Positions 19,142-27,873 of a stretch of 64,000 bases of DNA are shown in pieces. The notes below the pieces were generated by a model. The model was given only the letters and a program-made list of their open reading frames with translations, was not told the origin of the DNA and did not search any database. Origin of the DNA: Haemophilus parainfluenzae (lineage in GTDB: Bacteria; Pseudomonadota; Gammaproteobacteria; Enterobacterales; Pasteurellaceae). Position 1 is the first letter of the stretch. The number at the start of each line of letters is the position of its first letter. The position numbers were made by a program, and so were the translations under genes. The DNA lies in assembly GCF_014931275.1 (NCBI RefSeq), contig NZ_CP063110.1:1720001-1784000 (forward strand). The letters run 5' to 3'.

Positions 19142-19915
19142 CTAATTTAATGCTGAACGATCATCGATTAAATTATCGCATTCCCAGCCGATATAATCGC
19201 CAGAAAACTCCATGGCTAGCTTTTCAAAGCGCTCTACCCACTCGAAGATCTCATTACTGTCTAATGAAAGCTCTTGCTCCAATTTCACCATAAAATAAGG
19301 CTCTTCATCTTCTTCTGTTTGGATGGCTTGGCTAGAATATTTCAACGTATTAAAAGACACTTGTCCGAGCGTTAATTCATCCATAAAGGGAAACATCTTC
19401 TCTTCTTCATCAAAATGGAAAGTATGCTCAATTAAATAAGTGTCGCTTAAATTACGCCCTTTGCTATTCAGCATACTCAAAATCTCTTCTGTCGCATTTA
19501 ATTTCATTTCTAATGGTGAAGCCAACAAGAAATCGAAATAGGTATCCCAATTTGGATCATTCTGTACGTTGATTTCTGAGACAAAATCGAGTTGTTGAAG
19601 GGTTTCTTTAAGCAAAGCATCATGTTCACAATAGAAATGCATTTTTGCCTGATGGTTACAAATAAAGTGCCCTGCAAAAAAAACATTTGGAAGTGCGGTC
19701 AATTGTGCAAGAATTTTAAAAAGGCGGTTAATCAATTTTTCATATTCGTTTTCATTCGGCAAACCGTCCTCATCTCCCTGATAAGGCACGGTAAATTGCA
19801 CAACTTTACTAAGATGCTTACCATGATAAACATCTAAATCTTCAATATTTGCGGTAAACACAGCAGGCATGCCATTCACTTGCGAACGATAATTCTGCCA
19901 ATTTGCCATATCCAT
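19142..19915 (-). CDS. DUF695 and RraB-like two-domain protein
   Basis: 257 residues, cytoplasmic by appearance, acidic. Residues about 3-125 ([15 protein letters not shown] and following) fit the DUF695 family. Residues about 160-250 ([14 protein letters not shown] ... [11 protein letters not shown] ... FSGDYIGWE) line up with RraB, a small inhibitor of RNase E that ends near EYDGWG. AGGAAA lies five bases before the ATG. It follows xthA by nine bases, so the pair is probably one transcript, an arrangement that to my knowledge is shared with H. influenzae. No function is established; an RNase E link is inference from the second domain. An uptake signal lies within. Confidence 0.7.
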   Translation of the reverse strand: MDMANWQNYRSQVNGMPAVFTANIEDLDVYHGKHLSKVVQFTVPYQGDEDGLPNENEYEKLINRLFKILAQLTALPNVFFAGHFICNHQAKMHFYCEHDALLKETLQQLDFVSEINVQNDPNWDTYFDFLLASPLEMKLNATEEILSMLNSKGRNLSDTYLIEHTFHFDEEEKMFPFMDELTLGQVSFNTLKYSSQAIQTEEDEEPYFMVKLEQELSLDSNEIFEWVERFEKLAMEFSGDYIGWECDNLIDDRSALN

Positions 19916-19924
19916 GTTGCTTTC

Positions 19925-20728
19925 CTATTTAAACTCTGCCCAGATTGGTGCGTGATCTGACGGTTTTTCCATTGCACGAATATCTAATGCAATACCAACA
20001 TCAACGCAACGCTCTGCTAATTGACGATTCACTAAAATATGATCGATACGTAATCCACGGTTATCATCGAAACCTTTCGAGCGATAATCAAACCACGAGA
20101 ATTTGTCATTGACTGTTGGATTTAATTTACGGAACGTATCTTCCAATCCATAATCGTATAAGCGTTGATACCATTCACGCTCTTCCGGTAAGAATGAGCA
20201 TTTGCCAGTACGCAACCAACGTTTGCGGTTTTCATCGCCAATGCCAATATCTAAATCGCTTGGACTAATATTCATATCCCCCATAATTAAAACTGGATTG
20301 GCTTTATCGTGATCTTGTTCTAAATAGCGTTGAAGATCCGCATAAAATTTTTCTTTTGCTGGAAACTTAGTTTCATGAGCACGGCTTTCGCCTTGTGGAA
20401 AATAGCCATTAATTACCGTTAACAAACCAAACGGGGTTTCTAAATCCGCCATAATTATGCGTTTTTGCGCATCTTCATTATCTGTTGGAAAACCACGACG
20501 CACCGCTTTTGGTTCTTGTTTGGTTAACAGTGCTACACCGTAATGCCCTTTTTGCCCATGATGGAAAACGTGATAACCCAGATTGTCTGTAATTGCATAA
20601 GGAAAATCTTCATCCGCGACTTTAATTTCTTGTAAACCAATCACATCCGGTTGGTATTTTTCAATAATTGCTTCAAGTTGATGAGGACGAGCCCGTAAAC
20701 CATTAATATTAAAAGAGATAAATTTCAT
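19925..20728 (-). CDS. xthA: Exodeoxyribonuclease III
   Basis: 267 residues against 268 in E. coli. Exonuclease III/AP endonuclease motifs are intact: [12 protein letters not shown] at the N-terminus, LQEIKV with the metal-binding Glu, [13 protein letters not shown] near residue 150, and the C-terminal [10 protein letters not shown] with catalytic Asp-His. It removes 3' blocks and cuts at abasic sites in base excision repair. It heads a two-gene unit with the DUF695/RraB-like gene. Confidence 0.96.
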   Translation of the reverse strand: MKFISFNINGLRARPHQLEAIIEKYQPDVIGLQEIKVADEDFPYAITDNLGYHVFHHGQKGHYGVALLTKQEPKAVRRGFPTDNEDAQKRIIMADLETPFGLLTVINGYFPQGESRAHETKFPAKEKFYADLQRYLEQDHDKANPVLIMGDMNISPSDLDIGIGDENRKRWLRTGKCSFLPEEREWYQRLYDYGLEDTFRKLNPTVNDKFSWFDYRSKGFDDNRGLRIDHILVNRQLAERCVDVGIALDIRAMEKPSDHAPIWAEFK

Positions 20729-20962
20729 TTTTGTTCCTAATGTGAAAAATTGTGGCTATTATACAAAATAATTGAAATCTTAACCGCACTTTTCCTCTTG
20801 TAACGGAAGAAGTTACGCCTATTAATGTAATTACTCTTCAGTTTTAATCAAATGAATTTTGATCCTTCTTTCTCATTAAAATTTTTCCTAAAAACTCACT
20901 TTATAAATAAAACTAAGTTGCTTATACTGGCCGCATTTTTATTACCTTACTCGGATCATTTT

Positions 20963-22273
20963 ATGAATATTTATACTTACTTGTGTTTTCTCACCACAAT
21001 AGCTATTTTAATCAGTTTTATCACTCGTAAACTGAATGATAAGATCCAATATACGATCGCTATCACAGCCACTTCCATGGCGGGCTCACTGTTTCTAGTT
21101 TTGCTGGGTTATTTCAACTGGTTTAATTTAGATGATATTGCAACACGTGTTATTGAACGTATCGATTTTAAAGATTTCTTATTAAATGGAATTTTAGGTT
21201 TTTTGCTCTTTGCTGGAGCCTTGGGCATTAAACTCCCTGTATTGAACAATCAAAAATGGGAAATTACCACTTTCGCCCTGTTCTCAACGCTCGCTTCAAC
21301 CTTTTTTATTGGTTTTCTACTTTATGGTATTGCCTTACTTTTTGGCTGGAATATTGATTTAATTTACTGCATCTTATTTGGTGCACTGATATCGCCGGAT
21401 GACCCTATTGCCGTACTTGCCATTATCAAAAACTTAAAAGCCCCAAAACGCTTATCCATGCAGGTGGAAGGCGAATCACTTTTTAATGATGGGATTGGCT
21501 TAGTAATTTTCACCACGGTTTTTGCCGTCGCATTTGGCGGTCATGAACCGACAGCAAGCGGTATTCTCCATTTATTTTTTAAAGAAGCTTTAGGCGGAAT
21601 TGTATTTGGATTGGTTTTAGGCCTATTCGCCCATTATTTGATTTCAGCTACAGATGATGGTTCGCTAGAAATTCTCTTAACCTTAATTGTACCAACCGCG
21701 GGCTTTATGCTTGCTAATCTCTTGCACGTCTCAGGTGCATTAGCTATGGTTGTCGCAGGGATTTTAATCGGGAACTGGACAAGATACACTGGATTTTCTC
21801 GACAAAGCCAACGCTATTTAGATCACTTTTGGGAAATGATTGATCACTTCCTCAACTCCTTACTTTTCATATTGATAGGCTTAGCAATTTTATTGATTCA
21901 TGTGTCTTGGCAAGGTTTAATCTTAATTTTCCTCGCTATTCCGGTTTGCTTAATCTGTCGCTATGCAAGTGTTTGGTTACCATTCCAAGTCATGAAACGC
22001 TACCGTAAATACAACCCTTACACCATGAAAGTACTCACTTGGGGCGCATTACGAGGTGGATTAGCGCTCGCTATGGCGCTTTCTATTCCAAGTGGCCAAT
22101 TTTATATTGAAGGATTAGAAATGGATGTTCGTGATCTTATCTTAGGTATGACATATGCGGTAGTGGCATTCTCAATTCTCGTACAAGGCATGACAATTGA
22201 GACCTTAATTCGTAAATCAAAAGAAGCTACTATGCGTGAACGTGGCTATACGGGTATCGGATTAGCGAAATAA
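20963..22273 (+). CDS. CPA1/NhaP-type cation/proton antiporter
   Basis: About 436 residues from the ATG at 20963 (MNIYTYLCFL); an in-frame ATG at 20852 adds 37 residues but has no ribosome site and a charged tail unlike the family start. There are about twelve membrane helices. The ion-binding regions are clear: SPDDPIAVLAII near residue 145 and GESLFNDGIGLVIF near 170, the paired Asp-containing helices of CPA1 exchangers, and a later GALRGGLALAMALS. It probably exchanges Na+ or K+ for protons at the inner membrane. The ion cannot be told from sequence. Confidence 0.88.
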   Translation: MNIYTYLCFLTTIAILISFITRKLNDKIQYTIAITATSMAGSLFLVLLGYFNWFNLDDIATRVIERIDFKDFLLNGILGFLLFAGALGIKLPVLNNQKWEITTFALFSTLASTFFIGFLLYGIALLFGWNIDLIYCILFGALISPDDPIAVLAIIKNLKAPKRLSMQVEGESLFNDGIGLVIFTTVFAVAFGGHEPTASGILHLFFKEALGGIVFGLVLGLFAHYLISATDDGSLEILLTLIVPTAGFMLANLLHVSGALAMVVAGILIGNWTRYTGFSRQSQRYLDHFWEMIDHFLNSLLFILIGLAILLIHVSWQGLILIFLAIPVCLICRYASVWLPFQVMKRYRKYNPYTMKVLTWGALRGGLALAMALSIPSGQFYIEGLEMDVRDLILGMTYAVVAFSILVQGMTIETLIRKSKEATMRERGYTGIGLAK

Positions 22274-22283
22274 TCAATCACGT

Positions 22284-22961
22284 TTATTTCTTTGGCTCAG
22301 CATTTGCTGAGCCAAATTTTTGAATCTGAGATTGAACAGCATCACGATGCCACCACTCTCCTTCTTTCGGAGGGATGAACACATCAAATGCCTGACCTTT
22401 AAATTCAAATTGCAATCTTGCGGCGTGTAAATAAGTGCGGTCAATTTTTTCCATCTTTTTGCCATAAAGCGCATCGCCTAAAATCGGGCTACCTAAGCTT
22501 TTCATCGCCACACGCAATTGATGGGTTTTACCTGTTTGTGGCTTTAAGATAAATAATCGTAAATTAGGCTCACAACTTACACTTTCAAAACGCGTAATTG
22601 CGGGATTTTCTTTTGATTGGCAAAGTTTCCAAGCCCCATTACGAGCCTTTTGCATATCGCCGACAATCAATCCTTGCTTCTTTTTTGGCTTTTGATTGCT
22701 GAGTGCAAGATAAGTCTTTTGGATATGATGTTCAGAAAAAAGTCGGAAAAATTCAGCCGCACTTTCAGCATTCAATGCTAAAATGAGCAAACCAGATGTC
22801 ACTTTATCTAACCGATGTACAAGCCAGACTTGTGGCACGCCAAACTGCTCAGCAAGCAAAGTGGTTAAACCAATTTCACTCTGATCTTTATGCACACTTA
22901 TCCCACAAGGCTTATAAATAATGATAAAATCATCGGTCTGATAAATAATGTCTAATTTCAT
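22284..22961 (-). CDS. RluA-family RNA pseudouridine synthase
   Basis: 225 residues from the ATG at 22961 (MKLDIIYQTDD). The catalytic motif VHRLDKVTSGLL has Asp52, and KTHQLRVAMKSLG is the second conserved block. No S4 domain is present, so it is a minimal RluA-type enzyme modifying rRNA or tRNA uridines. It looks like the uncharacterised H. influenzae protein next to xthA. A TTG four codons upstream is part of an uptake signal touching the ATG. Its start lies only 18 bases from the divergent clsA start. Confidence 0.88.
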   Translation of the reverse strand: MKLDIIYQTDDFIIIYKPCGISVHKDQSEIGLTTLLAEQFGVPQVWLVHRLDKVTSGLLILALNAESAAEFFRLFSEHHIQKTYLALSNQKPKKKQGLIVGDMQKARNGAWKLCQSKENPAITRFESVSCEPNLRLFILKPQTGKTHQLRVAMKSLGSPILGDALYGKKMEKIDRTYLHAARLQFEFKGQAFDVFIPPKEGEWWHRDAVQSQIQKFGSANAEPKK

Positions 22962-22979
22962 AAGTGCGGTCAAAAATTA
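22962..22979. promoter_or_regulatory. 18-base divergent gap filled by an uptake signal
   Basis: The whole space between the start codons of the pseudouridine synthase and clsA is AAGTGCGGT plus CAAAAATTA. Neither gene has a ribosome site here, and promoters for both must lie inside the opposing coding sequence. Confidence 0.8.
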
Positions 22980-24440
22980 ATGAGTTTTGAACATATTATA
23001 CTGGTTTATATTATTCCCGTGTTAATTTGGGTAGCAGTTATTTCTGTCACCTTGCGTTTACTCGTCAAAAAACAAGCGGTTTCTGCTACGTTGTCATGGC
23101 TGATGATTATCTACCTTGTGCCACTGATTGGCGTCATTGCTTATTTAATTTTTGGTGAGATTAAACTAGGTACGCGCCGAGCCAAAGCCTTTCAATTGTT
23201 AAAACCTAAATATACCCAATGGCTTCAGCAACTGTCAGAACAAAAAGATCTGGTTACACATTCCCAGGATCCTCGTTATCGTGCTTTATTTAAACTAGTC
23301 CACCACCGCTTAGGTATTCCGAACATTCGAGGTAATGAATTACATATTCTCGACACGCCAGAAAGCATCATTCGAAGTATCATTCGTGATATTCAACAAG
23401 CACATCATTCCATTAATATGGTGTTCTATATTTGGAGCAATGATGGCATGATTAATGAAGTGAAACAAGCCTTAGAAGAAGCCGTGCAACGTGGAGTTAA
23501 AGTTTGTCTTTTACTCGATTCCGTTGGCAGTAATGCTTTTTTGAAAAGCCTTGTTTGTAAAGAAATGCGAGAAAAAGGCATTGAAATTACCGAAGCGCTA
23601 CATGTAAATTTATTCCGGATGTTCTTCAGCCGAATTGATTTACGTCAACATCGTAAAATCATCATCATTGATAATCAAATTGCCTATACAGGCAGTATGA
23701 ATATGGTGGACCCAAATTTCTTCAAACAAGACAGCAACGTAGGCAATTGGATAGACGTGATGGTGCGAATCAACGGTCCTGTTTCACCGATTTTAAACAG
23801 CTTACATGCTTGGGATTGGGAAATTGAAACCATGGAAGAATTACCTCTTTTATTGCCAAATTGTCCACTTGTGGAAATTGACGATAACGACACCCATTCT
23901 GTGCAAGTTATTGCGAGTGGTCCGGCGTTCCCGGATGATTTAATTGCACAATCCCTTGCCACCGCGATTTATGCTGCGAGAGAAAGCATTGTGATTACCT
24001 CACCTTATTTTGTGCCAAGTCACAGTATTGCTGAAGCATTACGTATTGCTGCATTCCGTGGTGTTGATATCACGCTTATTTTACCTAAAAACAATGATTC
24101 CTTGATGGTTCGTTGGGCGAGTCGAACGTTCTTTGATGATTTACTCGAAGCAGGTGTCAAAATTTATCATTTTGAAGCAGGACTTCTCCATACAAAAAGT
24201 GTGTTAATCGATAACAAGCTTGCACTCGTTGGTACGGTAAATATGGATTTACGCAGTTTCCTGCTTAACTTTGAAATCACTGTTGCCGTAGAAGATCGTA
24301 ATTTTGCCAATGAAGTGGCCACACTCCATGAAAATTATTTAGCGAACTCTTCTGCACTCAATATGCAAGAATGGATCAATCGACCTTTCTATCATCGAAT
24401 TATCGAACGGTTATTTTTCTTGTTTAGTCCATTACTCTAA
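22980..24440 (+). CDS. clsA: Cardiolipin synthase A
   Basis: 486 residues, identical in length to E. coli ClsA, and the N-terminus aligns with it, confirming the start at 22980 despite the lack of a ribosome site. There are two N-terminal membrane helices (residues about 5-27 and 38-58). Two phospholipase D HKD motifs follow: His224-Lys226 (HRKIIIIDN) and His404-Lys406-Asp411 (HTKSVLID). It joins two phosphatidylglycerols into cardiolipin and glycerol at the inner membrane. Confidence 0.95.
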   Translation: MSFEHIILVYIIPVLIWVAVISVTLRLLVKKQAVSATLSWLMIIYLVPLIGVIAYLIFGEIKLGTRRAKAFQLLKPKYTQWLQQLSEQKDLVTHSQDPRYRALFKLVHHRLGIPNIRGNELHILDTPESIIRSIIRDIQQAHHSINMVFYIWSNDGMINEVKQALEEAVQRGVKVCLLLDSVGSNAFLKSLVCKEMREKGIEITEALHVNLFRMFFSRIDLRQHRKIIIIDNQIAYTGSMNMVDPNFFKQDSNVGNWIDVMVRINGPVSPILNSLHAWDWEIETMEELPLLLPNCPLVEIDDNDTHSVQVIASGPAFPDDLIAQSLATAIYAARESIVITSPYFVPSHSIAEALRIAAFRGVDITLILPKNNDSLMVRWASRTFFDDLLEAGVKIYHFEAGLLHTKSVLIDNKLALVGTVNMDLRSFLLNFEITVAVEDRNFANEVATLHENYLANSSALNMQEWINRPFYHRIIERLFFLFSPLL

Positions 24441-24460
24441 TTTTTATAACCGATACAAAA

Positions 24461-24489
24461 AGGGCGTATCATATGATACGCCCTCTTTT
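24461..24489. terminator. Bidirectional terminator between clsA and the NhaC-type gene
   Basis: A perfect 24-base palindrome (AGGGCGTATCAT and its complement, 24461-24484) flanked by A-rich and T-rich runs. A shorter relative occurs at 50942-50960. Confidence 0.85.
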
Positions 24490-24503
24490 ATTTCACTTAT
24501 CGA

Positions 24504-26024
24504 TTAACGTTTTTTCACGATAAACACTAAAGCAACTAATACTGCTGCAGTTGTAACAAATCCCGCTAAACCTGATTCTGTAAAACCAACCACAATGTAG
24601 CCCACTGCACTTGCCGTAGCAACTGTTGCTGCATAAGGTAATTGTGTGGTGACGTGATCCATATGGTTACATTTTGCCCCAGTTGATGACAAAATAGTCG
24701 TATCAGAAACTGGCGAACAATGATCTCCACATACTGCACCAGCCATTACGGCTGAAAGACAAGGGAGTAATAACTCTGGTGCTGAATTGGTTGCCATTGC
24801 TGCTGCGATTGGTAACATAATCCCGAATGTTCCCCAACTTGTCCCTGTTGAGAACGCCATTGCCGCACCAAGTACAAATAAAAGAACAGGTAAAAATTGA
24901 ACAGGAATGCTACCACTCACTAAAGAAGATAAGTATTTACCTGTTTGAGCATCACCTACTACTTTATTAATTGTCCAAGCAAAGAATAAAATGGCAATTG
25001 CACCTAACATGGACTTAATACCAGCAATCCATGCTTTTCCATATTCTTGTAAAGAAACTTGACGCTCAAGGATAATCAATAATGTTGACATTGCAACCGC
25101 ACTTGAACCACCAATCACAAGCGAAATACCAACGGTTGTATTTTCAAATGCACCTAAGATGCTAAATGGTTTTCCATCTGCCGCTAAGGCTTCACTCCCC
25201 GTGTGGATCATCATAAATACAGTCACAACAATTAAAACCACAATCGGTAAAATTAAATTACGAACTTTGCCTTTTACACCTTCAATGACTTCTTCTTTAT
25301 AATCACGTTCCATGGCTAATTTTTCATGACGAGCCATTGATGCAATATCAAATGAAAAATAAGCAACAAAGAACACCATTAATAATGAGAAGATCGCATA
25401 GTAGTTCATTGAGCTCATGGCAACGAATGCGCCCATAGGGGTATAAGAGGTAATAGAGTAAGTCGCCAATAAACCTGCTACGAGAGTAATAATATATGCT
25501 CCCCAGCTTGATACTGGCATCATGACACACATTGGTGCAGCAGTAGAATCAAGAATGTACGCTAATTTTGCACGAGAAACTTTAAAACGATCAGTGACTG
25601 GACGAGCAATAGCACCGACAGCAAGACTGTGGAAGTAATCATCGATAAATGTCACAAACACTAAAGATGCCGCTAATAATTTCGCACCACGACGACCTTT
25701 AATTTTATTTTGTGCCCATTCAGCAAACGCACGGTTGCTGCCTGACACGGTTAAAAGTGCGGTCAATACGCCAAGTAAAACGAGGAAAAACACGATATTC
25801 ATATTTGAATTCATGCCTTCTTCGCTACTATAAACTAATGCAACAACATTATCTTTTAAATAAATGAATGCATTCAATGGGTTGAAATTAACCAACATTA
25901 ATGCACCGACAACAATCCCTGCACTCAGAGACACCAAAACCCGACGTGTTGCAATCGCTAAAATAATCGCAAGTAATGCGGGGATAATTGAATAAATAGA
26001 TGAAGAATAATCGACTAGTTCCAT
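24504..26024 (-). CDS. lysW: NhaC-superfamily transporter, probable lysine transporter LysW
   Basis: 506 residues with about twelve membrane helices. The family blocks are FIDDYFHSLAVG near residue 130, STAAPMCVMMPVSSWGAY near 160, FSTGTSWGTFG near 390 and CGDHCSPVSDTT near 435. Family membership alone would suggest a Na+/H+ antiporter. However, its leader is a lysine riboswitch, and NhaC-type genes under such riboswitches have been proposed as lysine importers (LysW). The start at 26024 has AGGT seven bases upstream, and both lie in a hairpin that could close the start. The symbol rests on this regulatory context. Start region is GC-neutral and otherwise typical. Confidence 0.75.
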   Translation of the reverse strand: MELVDYSSSIYSIIPALLAIILAIATRRVLVSLSAGIVVGALMLVNFNPLNAFIYLKDNVVALVYSSEEGMNSNMNIVFFLVLLGVLTALLTVSGSNRAFAEWAQNKIKGRRGAKLLAASLVFVTFIDDYFHSLAVGAIARPVTDRFKVSRAKLAYILDSTAAPMCVMMPVSSWGAYIITLVAGLLATYSITSYTPMGAFVAMSSMNYYAIFSLLMVFFVAYFSFDIASMARHEKLAMERDYKEEVIEGVKGKVRNLILPIVVLIVVTVFMMIHTGSEALAADGKPFSILGAFENTTVGISLVIGGSSAVAMSTLLIILERQVSLQEYGKAWIAGIKSMLGAIAILFFAWTINKVVGDAQTGKYLSSLVSGSIPVQFLPVLLFVLGAAMAFSTGTSWGTFGIMLPIAAAMATNSAPELLLPCLSAVMAGAVCGDHCSPVSDTTILSSTGAKCNHMDHVTTQLPYAATVATASAVGYIVVGFTESGLAGFVTTAAVLVALVFIVKKR

Positions 26025-26050
26025 TAAGTTATACCTAATAATTTAATGGA
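26020..26050 (-). promoter_or_regulatory. Start-codon hairpin of the lysW leader
   Basis: TCCATTAA (26020-26027) and TTAATGGA (26043-26050) form an eight-base stem containing the ATG, with the ribosome site in the loop. It could be the translational switch controlled by the upstream aptamer. Confidence 0.5.
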
Positions 26051-26089
26051 GACAACGGCAAGAAAAGACACAAGCATGACCAGACCGAA

Positions 26090-26257
26090 CCGTAGCGCTC
26101 CATAGTTAATACACAAAAACTATGACAGTCACGTTCCTTTCGAAGACGTAACCAACCGAATAAGATGACGCCTATTCGATTTCGGCAATCATTCCTTTCC
26201 TTTCCCTTCAACGCTATCCACTCCAGGAAAATACTCATAATGATCGCACCTCTACTG
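26090..26257 (-). ncRNA. Lysine riboswitch (L box) aptamer
   Basis: Read on the minus strand, the conserved L-box elements appear in order: GTAGAGGTGCGATC, TTATGAGTA, GGGAAAGG, GCCGAAATCG, GGTTGG, ACTGTCATAG and CTATGGAGCGCTAC. The first and last pair to close the aptamer. It lies 66 bases before the transporter start. Identification is by these motifs; the full five-helix fold was not computed. Confidence 0.9.
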
Positions 26258-26387
26258 TTGTATAGGATGGTGAGAGATTACATTAAAATGAATGAAATTA
26301 CCAATAAAATCTTATACTTTCCCCTAAATCTATTTTTTAATTTAAAGTTTCTAATGAGGTTGTTAAGACTTTGTTAAGTTGTTTTAT

Positions 26388-26403
26388 AAGCAAACGTTTG
26401 CAA
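26388..26403. promoter_or_regulatory. PurR-like operator upstream of hns-purU
   Basis: AAGCAAACGTTTGCAA contains the perfect palindrome GCAAACGTTTGC and matches the PurR consensus ACGCAAACGTTTNCNT closely. It lies 157 bases before hns, whose downstream neighbour purU makes formate for purine synthesis. Another LacI-family regulator is possible. Confidence 0.55.
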
Positions 26404-26560
26404 TACATGGAAAAACAATCAACTTTATACAGTGAAATATGAGGACATCCGACCAATTAGTTCCCGTATTTAGGCTAATTCATATTTACCAAATATATTA
26501 TTTTCGCTATTATATATATCTAGAAAATAATTAAGCATTCACACATATAAAGGGGTAATA

Positions 26561-26965
26561 ATGAACGAATTAACAAAAGGTTTAACGAACCTTCGTAGTT
26601 TACGTGCTGCTGTACGCGATTTAACATTAGAGCAAGCCGAAAGCTCACTTTTAAAATTACAAGCTGCCGTTGAAGAAAAACGTGCTCAAGCGGCTGAAAT
26701 TGAACAAGCTGAACAAGAACGTCGTGCTCGTATTGCCAAATATAAAGAATTAATTAAACAAGAAGGTATCACTGCGGAAGAATTAACTGCAATTATCGGT
26801 ATTGCCCCTTCTTCAATTCGTAAAAAACGTGAACCTCGTCCAGCAAAATACAAATATACTGATGAAACTGGTCAAGAAAGAACATGGACTGGCCAAGGCC
26901 GTACACCTCGTGTGATTCAAAAGGCCTTAGATAAAGGTGCCTCTTTAGCTTCTTTCGAAATCTAA
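26561..26965 (+). CDS. hns: H-NS family nucleoid protein
   Basis: 134 residues. Residues 1-65 form the charged coiled-coil oligomerisation region, and the C-terminal DNA-binding motif TWTGQGRTP is at 108-116. It binds AT-rich DNA and silences acquired genes; the AT-rich mcrBC operon in this window would be a natural target. AAGGGGT precedes the ATG. A terminator follows, so purU downstream is either read through or has its own promoter. Order hns-purU-aroA is as in H. influenzae. Confidence 0.95.
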   Translation: MNELTKGLTNLRSLRAAVRDLTLEQAESSLLKLQAAVEEKRAQAAEIEQAEQERRARIAKYKELIKQEGITAEELTAIIGIAPSSIRKKREPRPAKYKYTDETGQERTWTGQGRTPRVIQKALDKGASLASFEI

Positions 26966-26983
26966 TTTCATTATCAACGATGC

Positions 26984-27013
26984 AGAACCCATTTTTATGG
27001 GTTCTCTTTTTTT
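26984..27013 (+). terminator. Terminator after hns
   Basis: AGAACCCAT (26984-26992) and ATGGGTTCT (26997-27005) with a four-base loop, then seven T. It overlaps the 5' end of a spurious longer purU reading frame. Confidence 0.9.
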
Positions 27014-27036
27014 ATTTACCTTGCAAAATATTCATT

Positions 27037-27873
27037 ATGTTAGAAAAGAAAATATTACTGACCGACTGTCCAGACGATAAAGGCTTAATCGCTAAAATCA
27101 CCAATATTTGTTACAAACATCAATTAAATATCCTTCACAATAATGAGTTTGTTGATTTTGAAACAAAGCATTTCTTTATGCGTACAGAATTAGAAGGGAT
27201 TTTTAATGAAGAAACCCTGCTGGCTGATTTAGATTATAGTTTGCCGAAAGGGACAAACTGTCGCCTAATCAGTGCAAAACGTAAACGTATCGTAATTTTA
27301 GTCACCAAAGAAGCACACTGCATAGGTGATATTTTAATGAAAAATTACTACGGTGCGTTAGACGTAGAAATTGCGGCAGTAATTGGCAATCACGATAATT
27401 TACGCGAATTAGTTGAACGCTTTGATATTCCATTCCATTGTGTCAGCCATGAAGGTCTCACTCGTGTAGAACACGATAAATTGCTCGCTGAAAAAATTGA
27501 TGAATATGCGCCTGATTACATTGTATTAGCAAAATATATGCGTGTACTAAATCCGGAATTCGTGGCGCGTTATCCAAATCGTGTGATTAATATTCACCAT
27601 TCATTCTTACCGGCATTTATTGGTGCAAAACCTTATCAACAAGCCTATGAGCGCGGCGTAAAAATCATCGGTGCAACGGCTCACTTTATTAATAATGAAT
27701 TGGATCAAGGTCCGATCATTATGCAAAATGTGATTAATGTGGATCACACCTACTCTGCCGATGCCATGATGCGTGCAGGCCGTGATGTGGAAAAAACAGT
27801 ATTAAGCCGTGCGCTTGATCTTGCCTTACATGATCGTATTTTTGTGTATAAAAATAAAACGGTGGTCTTGTAA
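27037..27873 (+). CDS. purU: Formyltetrahydrofolate deformylase
   Basis: 278 residues from the ATG at 27037 ([17 protein letters not shown]); E. coli PurU has 280. An in-frame ATG at 26980 would begin inside the hns terminator and is rejected. The N-terminal ACT domain (about 1-80) senses methionine/glycine in E. coli, and the formyltransferase-like domain shows [11 protein letters not shown] near 193 and the catalytic His-Asp context [14 protein letters not shown]. It releases formate from 10-formyl-THF for the PurT reaction. Its stop overlaps the aroA start by one base. Confidence 0.95.
   Translation: MLEKKILLTDCPDDKGLIAKITNICYKHQLNILHNNEFVDFETKHFFMRTELEGIFNEETLLADLDYSLPKGTNCRLISAKRKRIVILVTKEAHCIGDILMKNYYGALDVEIAAVIGNHDNLRELVERFDIPFHCVSHEGLTRVEHDKLLAEKIDEYAPDYIVLAKYMRVLNPEFVARYPNRVINIHHSFLPAFIGAKPYQQAYERGVKIIGATAHFINNELDQGPIIMQNVINVDHTYSADAMMRAGRDVEKTVLSRALDLALHDRIFVYKNKTVVL

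Larger units (their letters stand above)
26025..26560. promoter_or_regulatory. Divergent region between lysW and hns
   Basis: 536 bases with no credible gene. Leftward it holds the lysine riboswitch (26090-26257) with a possible promoter TTGGTA-N16-TGTAAT upstream of it. At 26388-26403 is a PurR-like operator. The rest, towards hns, is very AT-rich with a TATTATATATA stretch near 26510 that may be the hns promoter, as expected for a self-binding H-NS gene. Confidence 0.6.

Noticed and set aside
26035..26238. A 67-residue reading frame upstream of lysW
   Set aside because: It lies across the lysine riboswitch aptamer, whose conserved RNA motifs explain the sequence.
26980..27036. Longer purU start at 26980
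   Set aside because: It overlaps the hns terminator hairpin, and the added residues are unlike PurU.
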